Source: Blastocatellia bacterium (GTDB lineage Bacteria; Acidobacteriota; Blastocatellia; Chloracidobacteriales; Chloracidobacteriaceae). From it: a DNA stretch of 64,000 nt. A program made the position numbers and the translations under genes. Under the pieces are notes generated by a model. The model was given only the letters and a program-made list of their open reading frames with translations, searched no databases and was not told the DNA's origin. The stretch covers positions 17,233 to 81,232 of the forward strand of contig JAIBAN010000026.1 of the NCBI GenBank assembly GCA_019695185.1. The letters run 5' to 3'. Shown one piece after another: positions 50,817 to 58,701 of this stretch. Position 1 is the first letter of the stretch; the number at the start of each line of letters is the position of its first letter.

Positions 50817-53237
50817 TTACAACCGTAACTCGACCACCGTGGCTCCGTTGCCACCTTCGTTGGAAGACGCCCGGTAAAATTTCGAAACATGTGGATGTCC
50901 GGTCAGCAGGCTGTCAATCTCCCGCCGCAGAATCCCCATTCCCATTCCGTGAATAATCCGGACCCGGCTGAGATGACTCATCACCGCCTCATCCAAAAAT
51001 TTGTCCGTGCGCATGATTGCTTCGTCGGCGGTACAGCCAATCAGGTTGATTTCATCCAGTACGTCCCCGGAGGTTGTCACAACCGTCGGCCCGCTGGTTT
51101 CAACCTTATGGGTTTTGGGTTTCGGAGCCTCAGCTCCAGCCATTCGGGTCACATGACGGGCTGCGGTTTTGAGTCGCATCGAGCCAACCCGGACGAGGAG
51201 CATATCCTGGCCGACTTCCTCGACGGTTCCTTCCTGTCCAAGTTCGGTCTGAACCCGGTCGCCCACCCGCAGGGGGCTGGCATCATGTTTCTCTTCCAGA
51301 CCGAAGGTCCCTTTGGTTTCAGCCGGAGGCGGCACCGGTTCTTTAACCAACCGGAGCGCTGCATTGCTGCGTTGCCGTTCACTGGCGGTGGTAACCAGCT
51401 TTTTGACAGCCCGTTCCGCTTCCTTTTGCAGTTTCTGTTGTTCAGTCAAACTGGAAATACGTTCCAGCAGGGGACGGACCTGGGAGAAAAACTCATCCCG
51501 CAGTTCATGCAGTGTTTCGGAAAAAATCTTCTGCCGGGCCTGTTCGCGTTCGGCAAACTGGTGGTCCAGTTTAGCATAGCGTTCGGCCAGAACGGCCCGT
51601 TCCTCTTCCAGGGCGATATTCAGGTCATGATGGTAATCCAGTTCACCCTTGAGTTTGTCAAGGTAACGGGTCATGTCGGCCTCACGACTGCCCAAGCGGC
51701 TATGGGCTGCCTGGAGGATGTCTTCCACCAGACCGAGCTTACGGGCGATTTCCAGCCCGCTTGAGGTTCCCGCCTGCCGAACGAGCAACCGGTAGGTGGG
51801 CCGCAGGGTTTCCGTATCAAATTCAACTGCCGAGTTGAGCACTCCCGGTGTGGTGTCGGCATAGATTTTCAGCGGATTGTAGTGGGTCGAAACAATCGTA
51901 TGGGTACCCTGCTGGCGGAAGTAATCTGTGACGGCCACGCCCAATGCAGCCCCTTCGTCCGGGTCGGTTCCGGTTCCCACCTCGTCAATCAGCACCAGAG
52001 CCGGTGTCGCCAATTCCTCGGAAATGCGTTTGAGGTTGGTGATATGCGAGGAAAAAGTCGAAAGATTGGCCGCCAGTGATTGATGGTCCCCGATTTCAGC
52101 CTGAATTTGACGAAAGACGCAGAGGTTGGCTTCACGGGCCGGCACATGCAGTCCGCTTTGGGCCATGAGGGCACAGAGCCCGGCGGTTTTGAGCACCACG
52201 GTCTTTCCCCCGGCATTCGGTCCGCTAATGACCATTACCCGTTCGTTGGCCGACAGGGTAAAGCCAATCGGAACGATTGCGCCGCCGCCTTTGCGCAGGT
52301 TGGCTTCAAGAAGCGGATGGCGTGCCTCCCGCAGGTGAAAATCACCAATCGTGTTCAAACTTGGTTCGATGCAGCGGAAGTTGTTGGCAAACCGGGCTTT
52401 GGCCACCAGGAAATCAACCTCTGAAAGCGTCTCGGCCAATTGCTCCAGGGCGGGGAAGTCCTGCCGCAGGGCTTCAGTGACCTTAAAAAGAATCCGGGCG
52501 ATTTCCGCCTGCTCCAATTCCTGCAAGCGGACCATTTCATTGTTCAGCTCAATGGTGGCCAAGGGTTCGACAAAGGCTGTGACACCGCTGGAGGACATGG
52601 CATGAACCACGCCCGGCACATGGCCGCGATGGTCGTTGCGGACCGGCACCACAAACCGGCCATTGCGCTGGGTAATCACCTGGTCGGAAAAGGTTTGGTC
52701 CATTTCCGAACGACGCATCAAGGTTTCCAACTGGTTTTGAATCCGGCCCCGCTGGTTTTGAATATCGTGCCGAATCCGGCGGAGTTCCGGGCTGGCATTT
52801 TCATCAATTTCCCCAGTGGGGAGCAGTACCCGGCGCACGCTTTGATACGTTTTGGTCAGGTTGGGAACCCGTTCAAAGACTTGCCGAAGGGCAGGGAATT
52901 CATCCTGTGCCGGACGAAACGTATCGCGCAGGGTCGTGCCGGTGCGCATCAATCGCAGCAATTCCTGGAGTTCCTCGGGTTCGAGGCGGGTTCCGGCAAT
53001 CCGCAACTGGCCTAAGGTTTCACTGACATCGGGGAGGTCTCCGACCGAAAGGCTGCCAATTTCGGTGAGAAATCGGCGGGTTTCAGTGGTGAGGGTAAGT
53101 TGGGCGGCAATCCAGTTCGCATCATCGGATGGCACCAGGGCCAAGGCCCGGCGGCGTCCGCCAATGGACTGGGTTTCTTTGGCCAGCAGTTCGACCAAAG
53201 CAGGAAATTCGAGTGTTTGTAAAGATTGAACAGGCAT
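50817..53237 (-). CDS. mutS2: MutS2 family ATPase/nuclease
   Basis: The product is 806 residues, typical length. The core and clamp region (1-300) precede the ATPase domain, with Walker A VISGPNAGGKTVVLKTAGL (about 330-348), LSTFSSHITNLKRI and VLIDEVGTGTDPDEG. A coiled coil and a C-terminal Smr domain (about 730-806, INLIGCTADEAIM and RIIHGMGMGILRREI) follow. MutS2 suppresses homologous recombination and splits collided ribosomes. It does no mismatch repair. ATG 53237 starts the conserved domain; the open frame to 53312 includes repeat sequence. Confidence 0.96.
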   Translation of the reverse strand: MPVQSLQTLEFPALVELLAKETQSIGGRRRALALVPSDDANWIAAQLTLTTETRRFLTEIGSLSVGDLPDVSETLGQLRIAGTRLEPEELQELLRLMRTGTTLRDTFRPAQDEFPALRQVFERVPNLTKTYQSVRRVLLPTGEIDENASPELRRIRHDIQNQRGRIQNQLETLMRRSEMDQTFSDQVITQRNGRFVVPVRNDHRGHVPGVVHAMSSSGVTAFVEPLATIELNNEMVRLQELEQAEIARILFKVTEALRQDFPALEQLAETLSEVDFLVAKARFANNFRCIEPSLNTIGDFHLREARHPLLEANLRKGGGAIVPIGFTLSANERVMVISGPNAGGKTVVLKTAGLCALMAQSGLHVPAREANLCVFRQIQAEIGDHQSLAANLSTFSSHITNLKRISEELATPALVLIDEVGTGTDPDEGAALGVAVTDYFRQQGTHTIVSTHYNPLKIYADTTPGVLNSAVEFDTETLRPTYRLLVRQAGTSSGLEIARKLGLVEDILQAAHSRLGSREADMTRYLDKLKGELDYHHDLNIALEEERAVLAERYAKLDHQFAEREQARQKIFSETLHELRDEFFSQVRPLLERISSLTEQQKLQKEAERAVKKLVTTASERQRSNAALRLVKEPVPPPAETKGTFGLEEKHDASPLRVGDRVQTELGQEGTVEEVGQDMLLVRVGSMRLKTAARHVTRMAGAEAPKPKTHKVETSGPTVVTTSGDVLDEINLIGCTADEAIMRTDKFLDEAVMSHLSRVRIIHGMGMGILRREIDSLLTGHPHVSKFYRASSNEGGNGATVVELRL

Positions 53238-53252
53238 TATTTTAAGCTCAAA

Positions 53253-53380
53253 GGACTGAGGACTGAAGACTGAGAAAATCCGAACCCAAAGGGAATCAAT
53301 TTCCCTGCTCAACCCCTGGTTCGTATTTATGGCTCAGTCCTCAGCCCTCAGTCCTCAAAGAGACCTCAGTCTTCAGTCTG
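53253..53380. repeat. GGACTGA heptamer inverted-array element B7
   Basis: The left arm (53253-53274) has three units. The right arm (53333-53380) has TCAGTCC units with substitutions. The loop is 58 nt and contains a perfect GGGAA/TTCCC hairpin (53291-53305). It lies between mutS2 and the parvulin gene. Confidence 0.9.
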
Positions 53381-53386
53381 TTGGTC

Positions 53387-54601
53387 TTATGGATGTCCCG
53401 GAGGCATGCCCATTTCAGGGGCTTCTTCACCTTTCGGGAACGTAAAGTCAGCGGCAACCGAGATGCGATTATCCTCGGCAATCCGGTCCAGCAGTTTTTC
53501 AATCTGCTTTTGTTTGACTGTGTCCTGAATTTCTTTTTCCATCGGTTTGTCAATCGGCGGAACCCGTCGCTCGACTACCTTAATAATATGGAAGCCAAAT
53601 TGAGTTTCAACCACGGTCGGAGCCATTTCGCCTGGTTTGAGCGAAAAAGCCACCTTGTCAAAAGCCGGTACCATCTGGCCCTTTTTAAAAAAGCCCAAAT
53701 CCCCACCCTGGGTTTTGGAACCGGGGTCATCTGAGTTTTCCCCAGCCAGTTTGGCAAAGTCAGCCCCACCCTGGATTTGCTTGAGCAGGTCTTCAGCTTT
53801 CTTGCGGGCTTCCTCTTTGGTTAAGGCTTTGGGGGTTTCAGCCGGTTTGGCTTCCTTGGCTTTGGGGTCTTTCGGGTCTGCCGGCGGAGGCGGAGGCGGG
53901 GTGGGCGGATTGGTCGAAATCAGAATGTGGCTGGCTTTGACCTCTTCGTAATCAGTTTTGTGCGATTCGTAATAGGCTTTGACTTCCGCGTCTTCCACTT
54001 TGATTTGCTTTTCCAATTCAGGCAGCACTTTGTCAACGGCGACCTGGGATTGGCGAATCATCCAGGCAAACTGAAATTCCGGCTTGTCGCCAATTTTGGC
54101 AGCCTCAGCACGGGTGGAGAGCAGGCACAGTTCCGCATAGGTGTTTTTGAACTGGTCCACCCCTTGCCGGTTTTTCATTTCCGGATTTTGGTTGAGGAAA
54201 TCGGTGAACGCATTCGGATTGTCTTTATAAAACTTGTCGGTTTCCTCTTTGGAGATAACGACCGACTTGGCTTCCGGAACCAGTTGTTTCCAGGTATCGA
54301 CCAGCACCTGTTTGCGGGCAAATTCCAGTTTTCCCTTTACATCAGCCTGTGACAGAACCCCCCGGCGCTGGCCTTCCTGACCGATGGCCAGAAACTGGCG
54401 AATCTGGTCGGCAAATTTCTTTTTTCCTTCAGGGTCGTTTTTGTATTTGTTGATTTCTTCTGCCGGGAATTTGGCAAGGAAGTATTCCATTTGTTGCTTG
54501 GTAATGGTGATGCCCTGAGGTCCGGCAACCTTCCGTTGGGCCACCAGCCCGCCCATGGCGGCCAGCATGACGATGACTACGATAAAAAACGGCTTCTTCA
54601 A
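53387..54601 (-). CDS. Periplasmic parvulin-type peptidyl-prolyl isomerase
   Basis: The product is 404 residues. An N-terminal signal or anchor ([17 protein letters not shown]) is followed by a SurA-like helical N-domain (about 30-215). The parvulin domain (about 220-360) has [27 protein letters not shown] and [14 protein letters not shown] proline-rich and then charged insert ([20 protein letters not shown]) interrupts it between the first strand and helix. The start is TTG at 54601, set by AAGGAG (54609-54614) 7 nt upstream. It helps fold outer-membrane or secreted proteins. Confidence 0.9.
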   Translation of the reverse strand: MKKPFFIVVIVMLAAMGGLVAQRKVAGPQGITITKQQMEYFLAKFPAEEINKYKNDPEGKKKFADQIRQFLAIGQEGQRRGVLSQADVKGKLEFARKQVLVDTWKQLVPEAKSVVISKEETDKFYKDNPNAFTDFLNQNPEMKNRQGVDQFKNTYAELCLLSTRAEAAKIGDKPEFQFAWMIRQSQVAVDKVLPELEKQIKVEDAEVKAYYESHKTDYEEVKASHILISTNPPTPPPPPPADPKDPKAKEAKPAETPKALTKEEARKKAEDLLKQIQGGADFAKLAGENSDDPGSKTQGGDLGFFKKGQMVPAFDKVAFSLKPGEMAPTVVETQFGFHIIKVVERRVPPIDKPMEKEIQDTVKQKQIEKLLDRIAEDNRISVAADFTFPKGEEAPEMGMPPGHP

Positions 54602-54621
54602 GTTTATGCTCCTTCACGAAA

Positions 54622-54740
54622 CAGGGTTCAGGATTCAGGGTTCACGGGGTGACGGTTTTTGAAGATTTCACTTGTTTTGGTGGAAGTAATCTAACAAAGA
54701 GGTGCGGTGACCCTGAACCCCGAGACCCTGAACCCTGAAT
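54622..54740. repeat. CAGGGTT heptamer inverted-array element C6
   Basis: The left arm (54622-54644) has three units, one GGATTCA. The right arm (54709-54740) is AACCCTG units with one GAGACCC. The loop is about 64 nt and starts GGTTTTTGAAGATT, as in the element at 50700. It lies between the parvulin and epimerase genes. Confidence 0.88.
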
Positions 54741-54741
54741 T

Positions 54742-55143
54742 CTATTCTTGCATCTTCTGCGACAATTCAATCAACACGCCATGCGTGCTTTTGGGATGGA
54801 CAAACGCCACCAGGCAATGGTCGGCTCCGGGGCGCGGTTTTTCGTCAATCAGTTGAAATCCTTGGGCTTTAAGCTCGGCCAGGGCCGCCGCCACATCAGG
54901 CACATTGAGGCAGATGTGATGGATGCCGGGGCCGCGCTTGGCAATAAATTTGGCAATTGGTGAATCCGGGCGGGTGGCTTCCAGCAATTCAATCCGGCTT
55001 TCACCCACAGGCAGCATCGCCACTTTCACCCCTTGGTCTTCAACGACTTCCTCACAGGTGACGGGCAATTGCAACCCCTGTGCGTAGAACTTCAAAGCAG
55101 TTTCAAGGGATTCAACGGCAATTCCAAGATGGTCTATCTTCAT
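54742..55143 (-). CDS. mce: Methylmalonyl-CoA epimerase
   Basis: The product is 133 residues of the glyoxalase/VOC fold. It starts KIDHLGIAVESLETALKFY and has GESRIELLEAT, GPGIHHICLNVPDVAAAL and HPKSTHGVLIEL, giving the expected metal-binding His and Glu residues. It interconverts (2S)- and (2R)-methylmalonyl-CoA between propionyl-CoA carboxylase and the B12 mutase. MeaB, encoded next upstream, is the mutase chaperone. The ATG at 55143 touches a heptamer array, with no Shine-Dalgarno sequence. Confidence 0.95.
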   Translation of the reverse strand: MKIDHLGIAVESLETALKFYAQGLQLPVTCEEVVEDQGVKVAMLPVGESRIELLEATRPDSPIAKFIAKRGPGIHHICLNVPDVAAALAELKAQGFQLIDEKPRPGADHCLVAFVHPKSTHGVLIELSQKMQE

Positions 55144-55273
55144 AATTGAGAGTTGAGAATTGAGAAGTTCGAATTGAGAAGTTCGAATTGAGAATTCGGA
55201 AAAGGCAAGTTGACGGGAAATTGCTGAACAGGCAACAAAAAATTCTCAATTCTCAATCCGAACTTCTCAATTC
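55144..55273. repeat. GAATTGA heptamer inverted-array element A7
   Basis: The left arm (55144-55198) alternates GAATTGA with a longer unit, GAAGTTC-GAATTGA, that occurs twice in tandem (a 14-nt higher-order unit). The right arm (55241-55273) has the complement, including one matching GAACTTC. The loop is about 42 nt. The shared variant in both arms is notable. The right arm provides the MeaB stop (TGA 55269-55267). Confidence 0.9.
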
Positions 55274-56226
55274 AAAAGCTTCATCCTTCCCAAAATTTCC
55301 TCGACAATGGAATAAGGGTCGCGTTCGCGGGTAGCGATTTGATCCGCCCAGGCGTGCCATTCGGTTTCGGTGGCAGCTTGCGAGCGGGCATGTCGCAACA
55401 ATCGTTCGCGCAAAAGCTCAAGCAGTTTTTGTTCGGCAATGCGGGTTTGGCGCTCGATGGTGGCGGGACGACGTTCCCTCGTAAAGGAAAGGTAGCTTGC
55501 AATAGCGCCAACAACTTCGTCAAGGCCACGCTGGTCGGTGGCAACGGTTCGTAAAATCGGAGGCAGCCAGCCTTCCATGGTTTCGGCTAAACCCAGCAGG
55601 GCTTCCAGTTCCTTGTGGGTCCGTTCGACGCCTTCGCGGTCGGCTTTGTTGATAATAAAGATGTCGCCGATTTCCATAATTCCGGCTTTGATGGATTGAA
55701 TATCATCGCCCATGCCGGGAACCACCACCACCAGCGTTACATCTGCGGTTTTGACAATATCCACTTCATCCTGACCGACTCCGACCGTTTCAATGATGAT
55801 TTTCTGATACCCGGCGGCGTCCAAAATGAGGGCCGCGTCAGCAGTGGCACGGGCCAACCCGCCCAGGTTGCCACGGGTGGCCATGCTCCGGATAAAAATT
55901 CCAGCGTCCAGGGCCAGGGACTGCATCCGGATGCGGTCGCCCAGAATCGCTCCACCGGTGTAGGGGCTTGACGGGTCAATCGCCAAAATCCCGACGGTTT
56001 CCCCTTGTTTGCGATATTTTGCTGCCAATTTATCCACCAGGGAGCTTTTTCCGGCACCAGGAGCACCCGTCAGTCCGATGACATTGGCTTTTCCGGTGTG
56101 GGGGAAAATGCCTTTCATCAGGGGCAGTGCCTCAGAGGTGGCGTTTTCCACATGGGTAATGGCACGGGCAACTGCACGGGGATTGCCTTTGAGGATGCCT
56201 TCAATCAGGGAGGCGGCGTTTTTCAT
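55267..56226 (-). CDS. meaB: Methylmalonyl-CoA mutase-associated GTPase MeaB
   Basis: The product is 319 residues of the G3E/ArgK family. Walker A is GLTGAPGAGKSSLVDKLA (about 51-68). VGILAIDPSSPYTGGAILGD and ETVGVGQDEVDIVKTADV follow, with the guanine-specificity INKADREGVERT (NKAD). The C-terminal helix pair is complete. It guards and loads the B12 cofactor of methylmalonyl-CoA mutase. The start lies 4 nt from a CAGGGTT array, with no Shine-Dalgarno sequence. The C-terminal LLN and stop run into element A7. Confidence 0.97.
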   Translation of the reverse strand: MKNAASLIEGILKGNPRAVARAITHVENATSEALPLMKGIFPHTGKANVIGLTGAPGAGKSSLVDKLAAKYRKQGETVGILAIDPSSPYTGGAILGDRIRMQSLALDAGIFIRSMATRGNLGGLARATADAALILDAAGYQKIIIETVGVGQDEVDIVKTADVTLVVVVPGMGDDIQSIKAGIMEIGDIFIINKADREGVERTHKELEALLGLAETMEGWLPPILRTVATDQRGLDEVVGAIASYLSFTRERRPATIERQTRIAEQKLLELLRERLLRHARSQAATETEWHAWADQIATRERDPYSIVEEILGRMKLLN

Positions 56227-56230
56227 AAAA

Positions 56231-56270
56231 CAGGGTTCAGGGTTCAGGGTTCAGGGTTCAGGGTTCAGGA
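56231..56270. repeat. CAGGGTT heptamer array C7, single arm
   Basis: There are five and a half perfect CAGGGTT units beside the meaB start. No clear partner is near; a short AACCCTGAACCC remnant lies at 56552-56563. The rest of the 505-nt gap to 56731 has no gene that I can support. It holds the inverted repeat at 56407-56502 and a short ACACCTG run (56688-56705). Confidence 0.85.
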
Positions 56271-56406
56271 ATGCTTTTTAACGAGGGGCAAGTCTCAAGC
56301 GCAAGTGCAAAGCAGCAGTTTTAGCAAAAGATTCAGGAAAATCTCTGCTTTCACAACAGTTTATCGTTTCACTTCAGAACCTCACAACAATTCTCGGTTT
56401 GGAAAG

Positions 56407-56502
56407 TGGCGCGATTTGTTTCATCGCGCAGGTTTTCTCTGTTCTTACTTAAATCACAGGACAGAAAGGCTTTTTCAGAGCGCGATGAAACAAATCGCGC
56501 CA
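56407..56502. repeat. Perfect 23-bp inverted repeat, REP-like
   Basis: The arms 56407-56429 and 56480-56502 are exact reverse complements (TGGCGCGATTTGTTTC and on). The spacer is 50 nt. Each arm itself contains a GCGCGAT...ATCGCGC pseudo-palindrome. There is no transposase. It is likely a non-autonomous palindromic repeat, or the end pair of a lost insertion. Confidence 0.85.
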
Positions 56503-56731
56503 CATTTTCTGCTAAACCGGGAATGGCTGAGAAACTCACGTGCAAACCCCGAAACCCTGAACCCGCCCTTTCCCGTCACTCGACCCTTCAATTCCGTCAT
56601 TCACCGGTTTTGAATTGGCGTTTGAAGGGGCCTGTTGCATGGTATGCCCAGTTATTGCAAAGGGCGGGTGAAAATGTGACAGCACCCGACACCTGACACC
56701 TGACATTCCTATTTTCACAAGGAGTTTTTTT

Positions 56732-57973
56732 ATGAAGAAATTTTTTCTGGCCGGTGTTTTCGTGATTTTCGGTGTGTTGCTTCACGGCGGTTCGGCGTTT
56801 GGCCAACAGCAAATCGTGACGGACCCCAAGCTGAATGAAACCTTGCTTGCCTTTCAAAACAATTTTCCAAAATTTGTTTCCGAGCATCCGGAACTGACCA
56901 GTGGTGCTTCAGAGCCAATCAATCTGTCAGGCGGTCAAAAGAAAGCCACCTTTACGTTTCAACAGCAAGGGCAATATAGCGTGACCTATGGGGCCTTGCA
57001 GTTCTCGCCTTCAACCCCCATCAGTGCCAACCGGTTCGGAATGACGCTCAACCTTCAGACCATCGCGCTTTCAGGTAGCTCCGCTTTGGAAATCAAGGAT
57101 AAAAAAGGAAAAACCTATAACCTGTCATGTGCCAATAACCAGTTTCGGGTCAGTCCGGTGGTTTTCACCTGCTCAGTGACTGTGCTCCCGACCGGAGCGC
57201 CGATGGTGACCAGCCCGAACGTGAAATTCGACCCGAAAACCATTACGGTTTCGATTCCTTGCCTGGACGGAAAAAACAGCACGACCGAAACAAATTTGGA
57301 AATCTCGGTTGAAGACCTGCGCGCCCAGGGGCTGTGGACGGAAGCCGACGACATTGCTTTACACAATGGCATTGAAGACGCTTTGACCACCACCGCCCTG
57401 CAAAGCGGGACGCCCAAACCTTCCACCTCCAGCGCTGCCAAAGAGGGGTTGACCAGTTCGGCGCAGTCATCCAGTTCGGATGTTTCAAAATCAACCACAT
57501 CCACGGCCACCAGTAACGGAACTTCCACCGCAGCCAGCGCGCCGCAACCGTGTAATGGAAATTTGAGCGCCGATGTGCAGGCGGTTATCAATGACCTGAC
57601 TGCAATTTCCCAACAGGCCCAGGCCCAGGGGTTTCAGCAGGCAATGCAGAATTTCGTGAACAGCCTGAAAGCCATCCTCCCGACGCTTTCGGCTCCGGAC
57701 CAGGCCACCGTGCAAAAGTTCATCAACGACCTGACCACCTTTACCTCTTCGTCAAGCCAGGGTGGAACAACCATCACTCCGCTTGAACAAGCCACGCTGT
57801 ACACGGATTTCTACAATGTGGTGTTGTCCACCGGCATCACCGTCAGCCAGTTGCAGACTCTGCAAGCAAATCTGGTGGCGGTTCTGAATACGCTGTCGGG
57901 AATTTCCACCGCCCAGTTGCAGGCTGATTTTCAAAAGCTGGTCAACGATGCGAAAAGCTGCCTGAAGCCGTAA
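56732..57973 (+). CDS. Secreted two-domain protein of unknown function
   Basis: The product is 413 residues. The signal peptide MKKFFLAGVFVIFGVLLHGG ends near AFG, before QQQ. Residues about 28-215 are beta-rich with pairs of Cys (LSCANNQF, FTCSVTVL, SIPCLDG). A Ser/Thr/Ala-rich linker (about 225-275) follows. The end (about 275-413) is a set of helices, SADVQAVINDLTAISQQAQ, LPTLSAPDQATVQKFINDL and STAQLQADFQKLVNDAKSCL. AAGGAG lies 7 nt before the ATG. I do not recognise the family. Confidence 0.7.
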   Translation: MKKFFLAGVFVIFGVLLHGGSAFGQQQIVTDPKLNETLLAFQNNFPKFVSEHPELTSGASEPINLSGGQKKATFTFQQQGQYSVTYGALQFSPSTPISANRFGMTLNLQTIALSGSSALEIKDKKGKTYNLSCANNQFRVSPVVFTCSVTVLPTGAPMVTSPNVKFDPKTITVSIPCLDGKNSTTETNLEISVEDLRAQGLWTEADDIALHNGIEDALTTTALQSGTPKPSTSSAAKEGLTSSAQSSSSDVSKSTTSTATSNGTSTAASAPQPCNGNLSADVQAVINDLTAISQQAQAQGFQQAMQNFVNSLKAILPTLSAPDQATVQKFINDLTTFTSSSSQGGTTITPLEQATLYTDFYNVVLSTGITVSQLQTLQANLVAVLNTLSGISTAQLQADFQKLVNDAKSCLKP

Positions 57974-57975
57974 TG

Positions 57976-58060
57976 TGGTGACAAGTGACAGGTGACAGGT
58001 AACAAGATCAAAAAACAGGAAGCCAATGCTCAGTTTTTTTCCTGTCACTTGTCGCTCGGC
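57976..58060. repeat. GTGACAG degenerate heptamer pair
   Basis: GTGACAAGTGACAGGTGACAG (57978-57998) is a 7-nt repeat. CTGTCACTTGTCGC (58041-58054) is its approximate complement, about 43 nt further on. It lies just after the secreted-protein stop and before its terminator. Confidence 0.7.
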
Positions 58061-58107
58061 GCTTGGCATTCTGGATAGCTTTTACCTCAATCCCTCTCCA
58101 AGGTTGA

Positions 58108-58135
58108 CAGGGCGGCCCAACCGCCCTGTTTTTTT
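58108..58135 (+). terminator. Intrinsic terminator
   Basis: A perfect 8-bp GC-rich stem (CAGGGCGG 58108-58115 with CCGCCCTG 58121-58128) has loop CCCAA and is followed by seven T. It serves the plus-strand secreted-protein gene and overlaps the end of the convergent monooxygenase gene. Confidence 0.93.
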
Positions 58136-58454
58136 ATTTTGAGAAAGGGGGAACAACCGTTTCGTAATGCTGGGACCGTTCGTCAAACCGTTTGAGCAGT
58201 TGGCGGGCTGTGGGCGGAACCACCGCCGTTTCGTAGCTTTCACCGGCAAAAGCCCGAATCTGTTCCAGCGAGGCAAACCACATCAAGGTGATGAATTCGA
58301 CTTCCCGGCCCACCGTCCGCCGGAGCAGGCTGATTCCCAGATACCCAGGAATGTTTTTGGCTGCGATGCCGGGAAAAATTTCGGTTTCAAGCAGATTTTG
58401 ATAGGCATCGGCGTTTTCCAAGGTGGTCCAGCCGTGCCAGATGCGAGTAATCAT
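58134..58454 (-). CDS. Antibiotic biosynthesis monooxygenase-like (ABM) protein
   Basis: The product is 106 residues of the dimeric alpha+beta barrel type. The start ITRIWHGWTTLENADAYQNLL and the middle GISLLRRTVGREVEFITLMWF are typical of ABM/EthD-like small proteins. Members include quinone monooxygenases and haem-degrading enzymes, but many have no known role. AAGGAG 9 nt before the ATG supports the start. It is alone on its strand. Confidence 0.8.
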   Translation of the reverse strand: MITRIWHGWTTLENADAYQNLLETEIFPGIAAKNIPGYLGISLLRRTVGREVEFITLMWFASLEQIRAFAGESYETAVVPPTARQLLKRFDERSQHYETVVPPFSK

Positions 58455-58701
58455 GGGATTCCGCTCCTTTTGAGAAAAAATGCTTGCCCGGAGTCATATC
58501 CCCTGCACTCCATCTGCTGCAATCTGACGGCTTCCCTTCCCCTGAAAAAAGCAAGATTCCAGAAGTCGCAGGCTGAAGACCTGACTACGCTGTTGTCCAC
58601 TTGATATTGGACAACTCTCAACTTCCAGGCTTGCTTCGCCTGTATTTGCCGTTGTGCTGTCTCTCAAGGCAGCGCAATCGTTTGCGAAAGGAAATTCAAA
58701 A

